NCBI GenBank assembly: GCA_963854835.1
Contig: OY978530.1
Coordinates: forward strand, 31,216,695-31,280,694
Direction: 5' to 3'
Length of the DNA: 64,000 nt
Source: Megamerina dolium
Lineage: Eukaryota; Arthropoda; Insecta; Diptera; Megamerinidae
Numbering within the stretch: the stretch's first letter is position 1; the number at the start of each line of letters is the position of its first letter. A program made the position numbers and the translations under genes. A model generated the notes under the pieces. That model was not told the DNA's origin, made no database searches, and was given only the letters and a program-made list of their open reading frames with translations. Of the stretch, positions 50,920-61,500 are shown piece after piece.

Positions 50920-51290
50920 ACTATTCAGTTCTCATCTTATTGGTATTATAAAATTTCTAAAAAACAAAAAACAATACAAAAAATTAACACGTTACACCGA
51001 CCGCTTTTCACATTTTTGCTCGCCCACTATCTAGCAAATTCAAATTGTAGAACTTAGAAATTTGAATCGAACCGCCACGTCAAATATAAAGAAAATATAT
51101 AAAATTATTTTTTTACACAAGAAGTGATGTGTTGTTTTTTTGTTTTGTAAATACTTTAATACTTTTTTGTTTGTGTATATTTAATAAGTAACATAAGAAG
51201 TGCTATTTTGTCATATTTATGGGGTTTTCGAATTAGAGTGCATCAACTAAAAAAAATAAGGAATTTTTTAGAAATTCAAGACCATCTATA
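50920..51290. other. no recognisable gene
   Basis: AT-rich, with homopolymer runs; nothing recognised. Confidence 0.4.
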
Positions 51291-51383
51291 TTTTATCGTT
51301 GTGTTTGCCTTGATGGTCCTTATTGGTCGTTTTTGATGCTGAGAAAATAAAGTTCAAATTTTAATTTCATTTTCCTCCTATGC

Positions 51384-51411
51384 GTTTCGACATTTTTCAT
51401 GTCTTCCTCAG
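51384..51411 (-). ncRNA. hammerhead ribozyme-like core of the Penelope element
   Basis: Minus strand: CTGAGGA (51,405-51,411), one A, then GACAT with loop GAAAA and ATGTC (a perfect 5-bp stem), then GAAAC (51,384-51,388). The canonical hammerhead is CTGANGA, stem II, GAAA. Here position 7 is G and there is an extra A before stem II. A possible stem I pairs the upstream CTTC with GGAG near 51,376-51,379, next to TA at a possible cleavage site. Stem III is very short. Penelope elements are known to carry such ribozymes. Activity is not shown by sequence. Confidence 0.5.
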
Positions 51412-51629
51412 GAAGTCTATTTTATTAATATATACATAAATATAATTACATTATAAATCAAAACCAAAACAAAAAACATGTGTTTATAACTACCTTCACA
51501 ATGCTTATTACAATTGCACTATTTTTTAATTTGATTATTTCTTTTCTACTTTTTGCAGCTGATCGCTGCCGTGTAAATTTGTTTAATATTGTCTATGTCC
51601 TATTTTTATGATTCATCGCTATTTTCGTC

Positions 51630-51890
51630 TTCTGTTGTATTCTCAATGTTTCGTATTATCGAAATTCACAATGTGTTTGTTCTCTTGTAAGTGTTGTGCT
51701 AATGCTGTTGTAGTATTGTTATTCATTACGCCTGCTTTATGATCGGCAATTCGTATAGCGAAAGTTCTTTTGGTTGTCCCTATGTATACTTTGTTCCACT
51801 TCTGATCATTACTGCCTTTGCATGAAACTCCGTAAACAACATTGCTTTGTTGTTCTTTTCTTAATTTTTCTTTAGTGTTCGTGAAGAAGT
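51630..51890 (-). pseudogene. GIY-YIG endonuclease of Penelope element
   Basis: An open stretch without a start codon. VVYGVSCKGSN holds the first motif (V-Y-G for GIY). KVYIGTTKRTFAIRIADHKA follows with Y-I-G and the catalytic arginine region, then TTALAQHLQENKHIVNF. The distance between the two motifs (about 14 residues) and the order match PLE endonucleases, with the cysteine of the CCHH set (VSC) kept. It would nick the target DNA for priming. Confidence 0.82.
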
Positions 51891-52139
51891 TTCAAAGACT
51901 ACTACGTGGTCTATGACATATGTTATTTCTTATTGTTTAATAATTTTTGTTAATATTTTATTGTACGCAAGCTTTTGTACATATGGTACTCCACTATATT
52001 TTCTGTCATTGATTTGTTTTGATTTGTCTAGATTTTTTGTTGTCCTTAATTTTGTCGTTGTTTCTTGTATGAGTTTATCAATTAGATGTTGTGAGTAGCC
52101 GTTCTTGGTTAGTATGTTTTTAATTTATATGTACGTACA

Positions 52140-52530
52140 TTTCAGGCTTGAACTTGTCATCTGTGATGTTATATGCCTTGTATATAAATCCTATAAGACT
52201 GTTGATTTTCTGTCTTATGGGATGATTTGAATTGAAATTTAATATTCTATCTGAGGATGTACTTTAGTATACCAATTAAATTTAATATTTTGGTTCACTT
52301 TATGTAGTTCTGCGTCGAGGTATGGAATTTTGGCATTTTGTTCTTGTTCCACAGTAAACTGTATTCGTTGATGTTTTTTGTTTAATGTGCTAAGTATGGT
52401 ATGCAAATCTTACATCTTTACGATGGCTAACATGTCATCAACATATTTTGAAATATGTTTTATTTCAATTGAATTTTGTTGGATTTCGTCAATTGTCAAT
52501 TTGCCTAGAATGGTGGATCTACATTGTTCC
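52140..52530 (-). pseudogene. Penelope reverse transcriptase, C-terminal part
   Basis: ILGKLTIDEIQQ, HISKYVDDMLAIV (YVDD catalytic) and, after a TAA, LHTILSTLNKKHQRIQFTVE and QEQNAKIPYLDAELHKVN (the usual FLD motif is YLD). Then comes WYTKVHPQ, and a frame break. The RT core is intact at YVDD. Confidence 0.8.
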
Positions 52531-52749
52531 GTTGAGCGCAATAGCTAATTAGCGCTTCGTAAAACGGCCACGTTTTGTAAACGCTTCCGTGGATGACACT
52601 TAAATGATCTTGTGTTCCATAACCAATGTTTTGAAATGAAAATGATTAAATAAGACCATCTGGAATTTCTGAAAAGGTTCCTATGTTTTTTTTTAGGTTA
52701 GGTTATTGTGGCTACGCTCTGACTGGGAGGGAACACTTAGACCAGAAAG
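52531..52749. other. spacer, no gene
   Basis: Starts at the 5' truncation of the Penelope element. It includes a TTTAGGTTAGGTTATTGTGG stretch. No gene seen. Confidence 0.4.
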
Positions 52750-52832
52750 ACGCTTTGTGTTACCACCGAGCTTCTCTTTCAATACTGATGTACGTGTTAA
52801 ATTTGTAAACAGTATTAGAAGGGACCTACATA

Positions 52833-53745
52833 CAAGAAGCGACAATTATATAATATGACTCGAACCATATCTCAGCAACCAAGCTCGCCATCTATGTGTG
52901 AGTTTTGAAGCTTCAACCTTCCTCTACTAACTGTCAAAATTTCATGGCATTTGGTTGACATTTAATGTTTATTGACATTAATTTTACAAAACACGTATTC
53001 GTTTGATGTTGAAATTTTAACATGGAGCAAAGAACGGTCATTAAATTCCACGCAAAAATCGGTAAAAGTGCATCAGAAACATTCGAAATGATGCAGCAAG
53101 CGTATGGCGATGCTTGTTTATCAAGATCAAATGTTTTTATATGGCATAAACAGTTTGTGGATGGCAGACAGTCGCTCACCAAAAAAACACGAAAAGTTCT
53201 ATCAAAAATCAAAACAATGCTAATCACATTCTTCGATAGCAAAGGAATTATCCACAAAGAATATGTTCCAATTGGTCAAACAGTTACTTCCGCATGTTAC
53301 CTCGAGTTTTGAAGCGTTTGATGTCCAGAATCCGTCGTGTTCGACCAAAATACCGCGATCCAAAAACTTGGTCTCTGTTGCACGATAATGCACCGAGTCA
53401 CACAGCACTCATTGTTAGTCAATTTTTGGCTCAGAATCAGGTCTGTGTGTTGAATCACCCGCCGTATTCACCTGATTTGTCACCATGCGACTTCTTTTTG
53501 TTCCCAAAACTGAAATAGAAGTTGAAAGGATTATTTTTTGATGACATTCGGACCATACAACGGGCCTTGATGAGGGCACTGGAGGCAATTCCGAAAAATG
53601 AGCTGGAACACACGTTTGAATCACTATTAAATCGATGTAACAAGTGTATTGAACCAGGAAGAGAATATTTCGAATAAATATATCGAAAAATTAGCAGATA
53701 TCGTGTTTTCTAGAGGCAGTCTTAATACATAATTGTCACACCTTG
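52833..53745 (+). mobile_element. mariner, internally deleted, with TIRs and TA duplication
   Basis: Ends CAAGAAGCGACAATTATATA (left) and, on the reverse complement, CAAGGTGTGACAATTATGTA (right) match at 16 of 20 bases. TA flanks both sides (52,831-52,832 and 53,746-53,747). Length is 913 bp against about 1.3 kb for a full mariner. It lies inside a SINE. Confidence 0.92.
53022..53676 (+). pseudogene. mariner transposase lacking its middle
   Basis: MEQRTVIKFHAKIGKSASET, FEMMQQAYGDACLSRSNVFI and WHKQFVDGRQSL are the N-terminal DNA-binding part. The frame then jumps straight to KKTRKVLSKIKTMLITFF and GIIHKEYVPIGQTVTSA. So the second HTH and the first catalytic aspartate are gone. After a shift at about 53,310 come LLHDNAPSHTALIVSQFLAQ and PPYSPDLSPCDFFLFPKLK, with the second and third aspartates 34 residues apart (DD34D). 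A TAG follows, then LEAIPKNELEHTFESLLNRC and the end IEPGREYFE. Confidence 0.92.
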
Positions 53746-53789
53746 TATATTATCCGGTTTCAAACAGCAGAACTCTTGTAACACAAGTG

Positions 53790-54089
53790 AATTAAGCTGC
53801 AGCTTTAAAACAATATGTTCTCCCACTGGTTGACGAATATAACTGATACTTAATTATAGTATACAAAGTCTTTCTAAGCAATTTATCATCACATGATAGT
53901 ACCGTAAGTTTCATAACTAGACGGCAACGGAATATTAATTTGTACGTACGTACATTCGAGTACTAGCATACATATTAACATACGATCCACATGGATGATT
54001 GTAAGCATGTAATGTATTCGAGATTCAGAAAAGAAGAACATAAGATAAGCAATAACCAATGTACAAGTAAATAGACAAGGCAGTGGTGG
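53790..54089. other. unidentified ~300-bp insertion in the SINE
   Basis: Sequence with TAAGCTGCAGC at its left and GGCAGTGGTGGCGGTAACAA at its right, not part of the SINE consensus, between nine-base CTTGTRACA repeats. No open frame or recognised family. Confidence 0.45.
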
Positions 54090-54315
54090 CGGTAACAACT
54101 TGTGACATTACTTCCTTGAGCCTTGTCATAGAACTCTTTAAGATGCTTTTCATTGCACAGAGTTACTGCAGGAAGAATTGCCAATTGCTTACCGACAGGT
54201 AAGCACCGTTCGAAAGAAACATTTTTTTCGATATTAAAGATGTCACGGTCGAGGATCGAACCTGCGAACTACGGATCAGAAGGACAATGCACTAACCACT
54301 GAGCTACGACAACCA

Positions 54316-54455
54316 CTTTTTTTTTTAATTGGTGTGCTCTAAATGGCAAACCCTAAATAGATATCTGAAGACTTTTTATTTTGTTTTTTTGTTGTTGTTG
54401 TTTTATTAGAATAAGGAGTGACATTTTGTTGGTTTAGTGCTGAAATAAATTAACA
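54316..54455. other. AT-rich spacer, no gene
   Basis: Includes a T-run and TTGTTGTTGTTG; nothing recognised. Confidence 0.4.
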
Positions 54456-55049
54456 TTTCCCCTTGTCGTGGTATAGAGGCTTAATATGAGCTGGAACATG
54501 GCACATGAAAGACTGTCCCATAGTCCAGGACGTAAACTAAGTGCTACCTACGGCGCACAGGTTGCAAGTAGTTTACTACGATTCCTGGTCAGTCGTTAAG
54601 GGCTTGCTAGTAATCCGAATGGCTTTTATAGCGTCTCGGGGAGTGCGCAGGTCACCTGCCTAGACACTAGAAAATTGGTCTACCCTTAGGGGACTGAGGC
54701 TATTATTTCTGATCAATAGCTCATTTTCTGTTCGGTCATGTCTCTGCTGGATTTGGGTTGCCAAATAGCCGTGCGGGGAAGTAGGAAAACTCCCAAGGTA
54801 GATTCCTCTCATGCTACAGACTATTAAGGCCTAGTCTTGACAGTCTGTGGCATGGACTGACTAATAAGTGACCTAAAATAATCCCCTAAAATCGCGGTGG
54901 AACAGCTATGCCTGCGAACTTGCTTGACGGGGTAGAGTCAAGCATAATAGCGAACTCCGTACAAGGTCTGGTGAACGTACGGTTTCAATTTGCGACCCAA
55001 AGTTTTAGTCAATTAAAGCTCTAGAGACTTTAAATTTGAAAATAAAAAT

Positions 55050-55600
55050 ATGGATTGCACACCTTTAAAGGTGCAAAACGAGGATAAAAGCCTAAAAACT
55101 TCATTGAATGATGGGGTACTTGGTCCAAACGTCACTGAAAATATAGTCCACGATCAGTTGGAGGGGAAACTAGGTCTCACATCCACTGAAAACATGGACC
55201 AAGACCAGTCGGAGGGGGCATGCCGCCCTTCTTCCGACAGTCTTGAAAGGATGGACGTCCAACTTAGCCAGGAGTCGGCTGGACCTCACATTACCCCTGA
55301 GGAGGAACGCGTTCTCCTCAGAGGAAGAGCAACTATCGACCTCGGCGGCGGCTCGCGTGCAAGCAAATAGCCGGAAGCCGAAAACGGTTTCCAGCACTGA
55401 GAGCAGGGAAAGGCAACAACAGTGCTCGGTGTCCAAAACCCTCTCTGCTCTCTGGTCGGCTTAGAAAATGGGAACGCAAGGATTCGGAGACCAGGGAAAC
55501 CTTGCGAACCATGAAAGGTGGTAAGGTCCGAAGGGGCCAGTCTGGGAAATTATGTCCCAGGCTAGACCTCGAATGCAAACTGGCAATTTGAGGCAGCTCC
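55050..55600 (+). pseudogene. LOA-type ORF1 (degenerate)
   Basis: The frame from 55,050 reads MDCTPLKVQNEDKSLKTSLN, GPNVTENIVHDQLEGKLGLT and RMDVQLSQESAGPHITPEEE, an acidic-polar N-terminus without known motifs. Further frames (55,243-55,464, 55,470-55,600) read VQANSRKPKTVSSTESRERQ. No zinc knuckles are seen. Identity rests on position. Confidence 0.5.
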
Positions 55601-55639
55601 AATGTCATTAAATAAATCTCCACCGGGCAATAGCAGCCT

Positions 55640-56430
55640 CATATAGACTCAGTGTCATAGTGGAACTAAATTGTCTGGACTTTATGGCCATCTACGACAG
55701 AAATGCTGACCGACCTAGAGTAGCGATGCTTATCAATAAAAATATTAAATTTCTTCCAATTTCAGAGCTCATACAACGTGACCTGTGGGCGGTACAGGCA
55801 TAAGTGCCCAGTGTCAGAGGACGAAGAACAATTGTACTGGCCTCCATGTACCTTCCTGGTGACGATGTAGAAGAGGCGACATCCCAGGAGCTCCAGCAGC
55901 TCATGGCTTACTGCCTCACTCGAAATCTTTAATGGGTGATGTGTTGCGATGCAAATGCACATCATACGGCATGGGGAAGCACAGACACAAACACTCGAGG
56001 CGAGTCACCTTTTCATTTCATTACTACTAACAACATTGTGGTGTTAAATAGGGGAAATGAACCAACTTTTGTAAATGAAATCATGGGGGAGGTGTTAGAT
56101 CTCACTCTAACCAGTGCATTTATATCTAATAACATTTCTAACTAGAGGGTAGTAGATGATGAAGTCTCATTGTCAGATCATCATTATATACGCTTTGACC
56201 TGAAAGGGGAAGTTGAAGACATCTTCGAAATTAGAAATGTTAGGAAGACCAATTGGTCGCTGTATAACTTCTACTTAGAGCAAAATTTAGGATGCCTAAG
56301 TGAGAGAATTAACAATTCTCAAGAACTGGACCTCGAAGTCAGGAAACTTGAAAAAACAATAACTGAAGCTTTCGAAAAGAGCTGCGACTTGGTGGTGAAT
56401 AAACGTTCTAGGAACGTCCCTTTTTAGAGC
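55640..56430 (+). pseudogene. LOA-type endonuclease
   Basis: LDFMAIYDRNADRPRVAMLI and FLPISELIQRDLWAVQA come first, then ASMYLPGDDVEEATSQELQQ, VMCCDANAHHTAWGSTDTNT (D and N) and GRVLDLT-like VLDLTLTSAFIS. After a TAG at 56,143, LSDHHYIRFDLK (SDH) follows. In-frame stops at about 55,801, 55,930 and 56,143. The usual catalytic E near the N-terminus is not visible. Confidence 0.8.
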
Positions 56431-57960
56431 GAGGAACTTAACAAGTTACGCAAGAAAGCACGCCAGCTTTTCAATAGAGCCAAGTCCAATGGGGACTGGG
56501 TATCCTATAAATGTGCCCTAACGGATTACAATAGCAAACTGAGAGAATCTAAGAGAGATTCATGGAAAAGGTTCTGCGAGGAGATCGAGGCGCTTCCAGT
56601 AGCTACCAGACTCCAGAAATCGCTCAAAAAATATTACTCAGTTGGCCTTTCCACACTTAAGGGGCAGACGGAAATTATACGCGAAGTCTAAAAGAAACGG
56701 GACAGTTACTGCTGGACACTCACTCTCCAGGCTGTGCCACCTGGGATGAGGACAGTGAAAGTATCGAGGATATCAGTTTCTTGATGGCTACATGCAGGTC
56801 ACTATCACTGGCTAGTAAAATTTTTGCCGTCAATAAAACTAAATGGGCAATCTCCACATTTAATCCATTTAAATCTCCGGGTGTTGATGATATTAAACCT
56901 TGACTTCTCCGGCTGGGGGCTGATGTATTAGCACCAATTATAACAAAAAATTTCAGGATAAACCTGAAATTAGGTGCAGTGCCTAAAGCATGGACAAAAG
57001 CTAGGGTCGCTTTCATCTCAAAAGCAGGGGAAAAGGCGGATCACACGCCCAAATCCTTTCGGCCCATATGCCTAACATCCTTCCTGCTAAAAGCAATGGA
57101 CAATAATATAGATCAGTACATCAGAGAAGTTTATCTTAAAGATACACCACTCTATACTGAACAATATGCTTACCAGTCAGGCAAGTCGACTGAGACTGCA
57201 ATACATTGCCTAACGAGTAAAATCGAACAGGCATTCGAGGGTAAAGAAATAGCTCTTTGTGCATCGGTTGACATTACAGGAGCTTTTGATAATGCTACTT
57301 TCAGGTCTATTGGGGAAGGTATGGTCAGGAAGCAAATTCATAGACTGATCATAACATGGGTTCTTAATATGCTGAAAAACAGGACATTAATTTACGAAAT
57401 GGGGACAGAAAAATTAATTGTCAAGTCAACCAAGGTTTGTCCTCAAGGAGGCGTTTTATCGCCGCTCCTATGGTTATTGGTCATTGACGAGCTTTTACAA
57501 ACTCTCGATGATCTCGGATACGAAGTTCAGGGCTTTGTAGATGACTTAATAATTATGGTCAGAGGCAAATTTGACTCTACCATAACTGAGCGCATGCAAC
57601 TAGCTCTTGACAACACACAAGGGCTGGTGTCAAGAGAAAGAACTTTCGATAAACCCTAGCGAAACGGCGCTGGTACCCTTCACGAAGAGAAGGAAGTTGA
57701 ATTTAGTTATCTTGAAGTTAGGTGAAACAGAACTAACACTCTCTGAGCAGATGTAATATTTGGGAGTAAGCCTGGATAAAACTCTTACTTGAAACAACCA
57801 TTTATCATACATCACGAACAAAGCCCTGAGGGCTATCTTCGCTTGCCAAAGGCTCTATTGTAAAACATGGAGACTACGACCTAAAATGATGGCGTGGTCT
57901 TACAAAACTGTTATAGTACCAATGACACTTATGCCTCTCTGGTATGGTGGCCCAAGGTAA
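56430..57960 (+). pseudogene. LOA-type reverse transcriptase
   Basis: Fragments FNPFKSPGVDDIKP and SFRPICLTSFLLKAMDNNID lead into an open frame at 56,979-57,659: TEQYAYQSGKSTETAIHCLT, ALCASVDITGAFDNATFRSI and KVCPQGGVLSPLLWLLVIDE. The active site reads FVDDLIIMVRGKFDS, so YADD is FVDD. A shift at about 57,640 and a stop at 57,751 follow, then GAIRTSPTAALGIITGLNPL near 58,022. The gene is not functional as a whole. Confidence 0.85.
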
Positions 57961-58258
57961 ATCAAATTAGGACTTAGACGATCCTTAACAGGATTCATCG
58001 AATAGCCTGTTTGAGCGTAACGGGAGCGATTAGAACTAGCCCCACAGCAGCTTTAGGAATAATCACAGGTCTCAATCCTCTAAACATTGTGGTCAAGAGG
58101 ACAGCAGCCAGTGCAGCCATAAGGCTTTCGAACTCTATTCACCTGAAAGAAGGCAACCTAAAAGGGCACATTAAGATTCTAGACGTAGTCTGGAATTCAC
58201 CGGGACTCACGATCTTTGACAGGATGGATAAAAAACTTATATTTCCAAACTCTTTAAA

Positions 58259-58804
58259 GTGATCATTCACGATCGCTCAACGTGCAGAAACAACGAAATA
58301 TTTCTAAAACAGGACTCACAGCTATGGTACACTGATGGGTCCAAAATGGAAAATGGTAGTGCTGGAGCGGGAATTGTAGGGCCAAATTTCCGGAAGGCAA
58401 TTGCAATGGGAAAAATAGCTTTCATTTTTCAGGCGGAGGTCCACGCCTTAGAGCTATCTGTCAGAGAATGTCTAAGTAGGGGCACTCGAGAAACCAACAT
58501 ATGCATTCTTTCAGACAGATAAGCAGCTCTAAGTTCACTAATGAACTTCTCGTTCCAATCTAGGTTGGTCTGGGAATGCTTTGAACTTCTCAATACCTTA
58601 GCAAAGAGGGACTCTGTGACTCTAATTTGGGTACCGGGACACGAGGGGCATGCAGGAAATGAAATGGCAGATTCACTAGCCAAAAAGGGCGCAGACACTC
58701 CTTTCATAGGCCCAGAACCTTCCTGCGGGATTAACAGTAGCTTCATGAATAACCTAATATGTGAAGAGGAAAAAAGTAGTCTAACTGATTACTGGAGAGC
58801 CTAG
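58259..58804 (+). pseudogene. LOA-type RNase H domain
   Basis: LWYTDGSKMENGSAGAGIVG (first D), IFQAEVHALELSVRECLSRG (E) and ICILSDR, then a TAA where Q is expected. The frame continues TLAKRDSVTLIWVPGHEGHA and GNEMADSLAKKGADTPF. Only the stop at 58,520 breaks it. The C-terminal Cys motif follows near 58,885-58,940 (EQETVEHVLCNCPNVARRR). Confidence 0.88.
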
Positions 58805-59110
58805 ACTTAACTATTAGCAGGTCATTGTAAACTTAATTATCACATGATGAAAATGGGTGTGGTTAACAACGATCTCTGACGACTCTGTCTTGAAGAGCAG
58901 GAAACAGTAGAACACGTTCTTTGCAATTGCCCAAATGTGGCTAGACGCAGACCACCTAGGCAGTGGATTCATAGTTCCCAGGGACCTAGTTAAAATCAAT
59001 CCCACAGCAGTAACAAGATTTATAAATAGTCTTGAGATCTGCTAGCTAGGGAATAAGTCTGCACTAAAGATCTTCTAGTTGCGGTGCTTCATGGCTTTAA
59101 TTAATAATAA

Positions 59111-60408
59111 TAAAAAATCAATATTTATATGAAAATATATGAAAACACATGATTAAATGCAAATTATAGTTATTATATTATAGTGAACGCATAAAATTAT
59201 TGCGAATACTTCGTGCAACTTCTGAGTTCTCCTCTGCTTCTACGTTTTCATTTTCCATATTTAGGGATGCGCTTTCCGTGTAAGACAGCTCTTCTGAAAA
59301 CTCCACCTTGAAATGCTGGCTAATATTATGTAACGCGCAATAAGCGTTGACAATTTGTATAGATTTTTCCGGTGTATAATGATATAGTTTTAAAGAGAGA
59401 AGACAACGAAATCTGCTCTGAAGAACTCAAGTTTTTCTTTGAATCATATTTCCAGCTTTAGCGTTACTTGTACTGCAACAAACTTCTGCAGAATCAGTTA
59501 TCGTTACAAGAAAAGGTGTTATAAAATAAGGATGTAGGGGGTAACCAGCATCACCTGTTACTTGTTAAAACGCCTACTTTCTTGTATGTAAAACTTACCT
59601 AAGATGCACAAATTTTCCTGTGTACCGGTAAATGTAACTTCAAATCGCTTTAGTTAAAAATTAGTTAATCATGATTTGCTCCAGGATATCGTACGTCCGC
59701 ATAGCCTACATTCGTCTTATAATCGCACACCTATACAGAAAATATGACATCAAATACGAAAAAACATACGTTTTTATATGTCACTTACAATCATAACGTT
59801 TTTGATTCAAATACATCTTTTGTCCATTTCCGCACACTTGTTATCCAAAAATATCCAGCATTTCCTTCAAAACAACAGATACAGGTGGTTGAGCCAATCC
59901 GATGTTGAAATCATTGTCGCTACATTCCTGGCAGCTTTCTTCAGCAAAAAATCTCAGATAAAATCGCACATAATTTTAATATTGGTGAAAAAACTCTACT
60001 ACGCACAGGTATCCTGAAATTGTCTTTTTGTCGAATAACATAATGCTTCTTTATTCAACCGAAAGTAGCTAACAAACCTGTACAAATTATGTAAAACTAA
60101 ATTAAATGAAAACAATATGTTATCCAACGAATCGAACTAATCTCTTATTTTTTCCTTTTGCGCAGTTCATCCACATAACTGAGCTCACTGTCCTCGAAAA
60201 AGAAGTCGTAGATAATATCCGTTGTTATTTTAAAACTTTTTCTCCACATGAACTTTTCACTCTTATGTACAAAATTCTTTTGTCTGTGAAACAGATGATT
60301 TTTCTTACCAAAATTATCAATATGAATATATAACTTGGCAACATCACTGAAAAAGCAATAAGAAAAAGTTGTGTGTCTTAATATCAAAGAGAAGTTGGGT
60401 AGCCACAA
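59111..60408 (-). mobile_element. PIF/Harbinger transposon remnant (HARBI1-like)
   Basis: The minus strand encodes, right to left, the N-terminus (60,408-60,145: RQKNFVHKSEKFMWRKSFK, FFFEDSELSYVDELRKRKK), then RFVSYFRLNKEALCYSTKRQ near 60,070-60,010, then SDNDFNIGLAQPPVSVVLKE near 59,900. Finally there is the C-terminal nuclease part at 59,555-59,160. Terminal inverted repeats and TWA duplications were not found. The protein would cut at TTA/TAA targets with a Myb-like partner. Confidence 0.75.
59160..59575 (-). pseudogene. HARBI1-like nuclease, C-terminal part
   Basis: Frames read VTGDAGYPLHPYFITPFLVT (the GDSGYPL-like catalytic-aspartate block), SAEVCCSTSNAKAGNMIQRK, then a TGA, VLQSRFRCLLSLKLYHYTPE and KSIQIVNAYCALHNISQHFK. 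These are the last conserved blocks of the DDE nuclease of Harbinger. The GDAGYP aspartate is kept. A stop at the RKT-VLQ junction breaks it. Upstream sequence to about 60,000 is in different frames. Confidence 0.78.
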
Positions 60409-60419
60409 AGTTGAGTAGC

Positions 60420-60780
60420 CTTAAAAGCAACTCAACTGAGTTTCGTCGCCATCTATAATAGGGCTGTAAGTTTCCATAACACTAAGCTATTCAGCTCCCG
60501 AAACGCTTGAACACATTTTACCAATTTACTTTCTTCTTTCATAATTTTTACCATGTCATCCAGATATTTTGATTTTGGTTTTCTAGCAGAATATAGCTTC
60601 GCACGGTTACAGCGGTGGAGAGATAAGGGAAATATGAAGCAAGAAATACCTGTATATCCGAATGAAGTTTCGTATTTAAATACTTACCTCACCATCGCTG
60701 CACATACTATGCGTTTTTCGGTTAACATCTGCGATTGGAAAAAAAACTTTTTTAATTTATTATTCTCTATTTTATATTAA
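60420..60780. other. no firm gene
   Basis: A 75-residue frame (60,553-60,780, plus strand, MSSRYFDFGFLAEYSFARLQ) has no family I recognise. It lies between a Harbinger and a gypsy gag remnant. Confidence 0.3.
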
Positions 60781-61500
60781 AATGATTAGGGCCCACTTAG
60801 TCTCTCCATCACGTATCCCTTCTGTGAATTCCTCTATTTTAATTTTTTCAATAAATTCTTCCGAGTTACCGGGGAACATAAACGCTTACTATCGGAAGCG
60901 AGATCCTGAAGGCTCTATTACTCCGTTGCACTCGTGATCTTAACTTCAATCGATCTAATTGGCTCTTATATTCATTTCCATTTTACGTTGAAAGTCTCAT
61001 TCAGTGATTGGTGGTTATCATGGTCTTTCAAAACCATGGAACCATCTGCAAAACTTCTAAGGCATTACCTTTAAATGCGACTATTAAAGCAGTAGGCTTG
61101 TCGCTGTCATCCCATTGATGCTTCTCAGCTGTTGTCTCGAATTCTTTCACCTGGTCTTTTAGCTTTGTAATTTTGTCATTATCAATTCCGGAAAAATCAT
61201 CAACGTGTTCTTTTAGTTCTGCAACTTTCCCATTAATAGTCTCAGAAATTTCTTGAAGTCTGCAGTCAATTATTATCTGCAATCTTCCAATGACGTTTTT
61301 TTGTCGAGACGCATTTTCTTGTAGCTATTGTTGCATCATAGTTTTTATAAATTCCATGAGCTAGCCACTCGAATCTACCTTGCTCTTTTCCTCAGCGTGC
61401 ACAACTGCATGTATGTCGGCTTCCTCAAAAAACTCGTGTTCTACACTAACACCCTTAGCTTCCATGGCTTGCCTTAGTTTCACCAGTAGTTCCGGTTTTT
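60780..61500 (-). pseudogene. gypsy-type Gag fragment (Osvaldo/Ulysses-like layout)
   Basis: Minus strand, right to left. KKPELLVKLRQAMEAKGV and SVEHEFFEEADIHAVVHAEE (about 61,500-61,380) come first. Then come VAELKEHVDDFSGIDNDKI and WDDSDKPTALIVAFKGNALE followed by VLQMVP, the capsid-like segment where the family has ALxGxAxxVLQxxP. Next is YKSQLDRLKLRSRVQRSNRA near 60,945-60,890. The C-terminal zinc knuckles are missing. Stops at about 61,350 and 60,985. Confidence 0.7.

Larger units (their letters stand above)
51290..52530 (-). mobile_element. Penelope-like retroelement
   Basis: The minus strand encodes, right to left, the palm end of a Penelope RT (KYVDDMLAI at about 52,448), its thumb region, and a GIY-YIG endonuclease (51,661-51,846). 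After that comes a motif at 51,380-51,415 that resembles a hammerhead ribozyme core. The order RT then GIY-YIG is specific to Penelope-like elements. The 5' part of the RT is missing beyond 52,530. Several stops are present. There is no other copy in the window. Confidence 0.8.
52750..54315 (-). repeat. SINE family 1, copy split by a mariner and a roughly 300-bp segment
   Basis: Tail part at 52,770-52,832 (CGAGCTTCTCTTTCAATACT, AGTATTAGAAGGGACCTACA), middle at 53,746-53,790 (TTATCCGGTTTCAAACAGCA) and head at 54,090-54,315 (GACATTACTTCCTTGAGCC ... GAGCTACGACAACC). A mariner fills the first gap. An unidentified segment of about 300 bp (53,790-54,089) fills the second and is flanked by CTTGTAACA and CTTGTGACA. 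This copy is the most diverged of the family, so it is the oldest. Confidence 0.85.
54456..59110 (+). mobile_element. LOA/I-type LINE, near full length but degenerate
   Basis: About 4.65 kb. The 5' UTR is at about 54,456-55,049 (it starts near CCTTGTCGTGGTATAGAGGC). ORF1 follows at 55,050 to about 55,600, then endonuclease (about 55,640-56,430), RT (56,430-57,960), RNase H (58,259-58,800) and a cysteine motif near 58,890. It ends in TTAATTAATAATAATAAAAA near 59,110. It is a different subfamily from the LOA element at 35-39 kb. There are numerous stops and frameshifts. Confidence 0.85.

Noticed and set aside
53022..53312. Intact small mariner protein as a domesticated gene
   Set aside because: The element ends, the TA duplication and the missing first aspartate point to an ordinary deleted transposon copy.
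59778..60017. Plus-strand 79-residue hydrophobic protein
   Set aside because: It is antisense to HARBI1-like coding on the minus strand.
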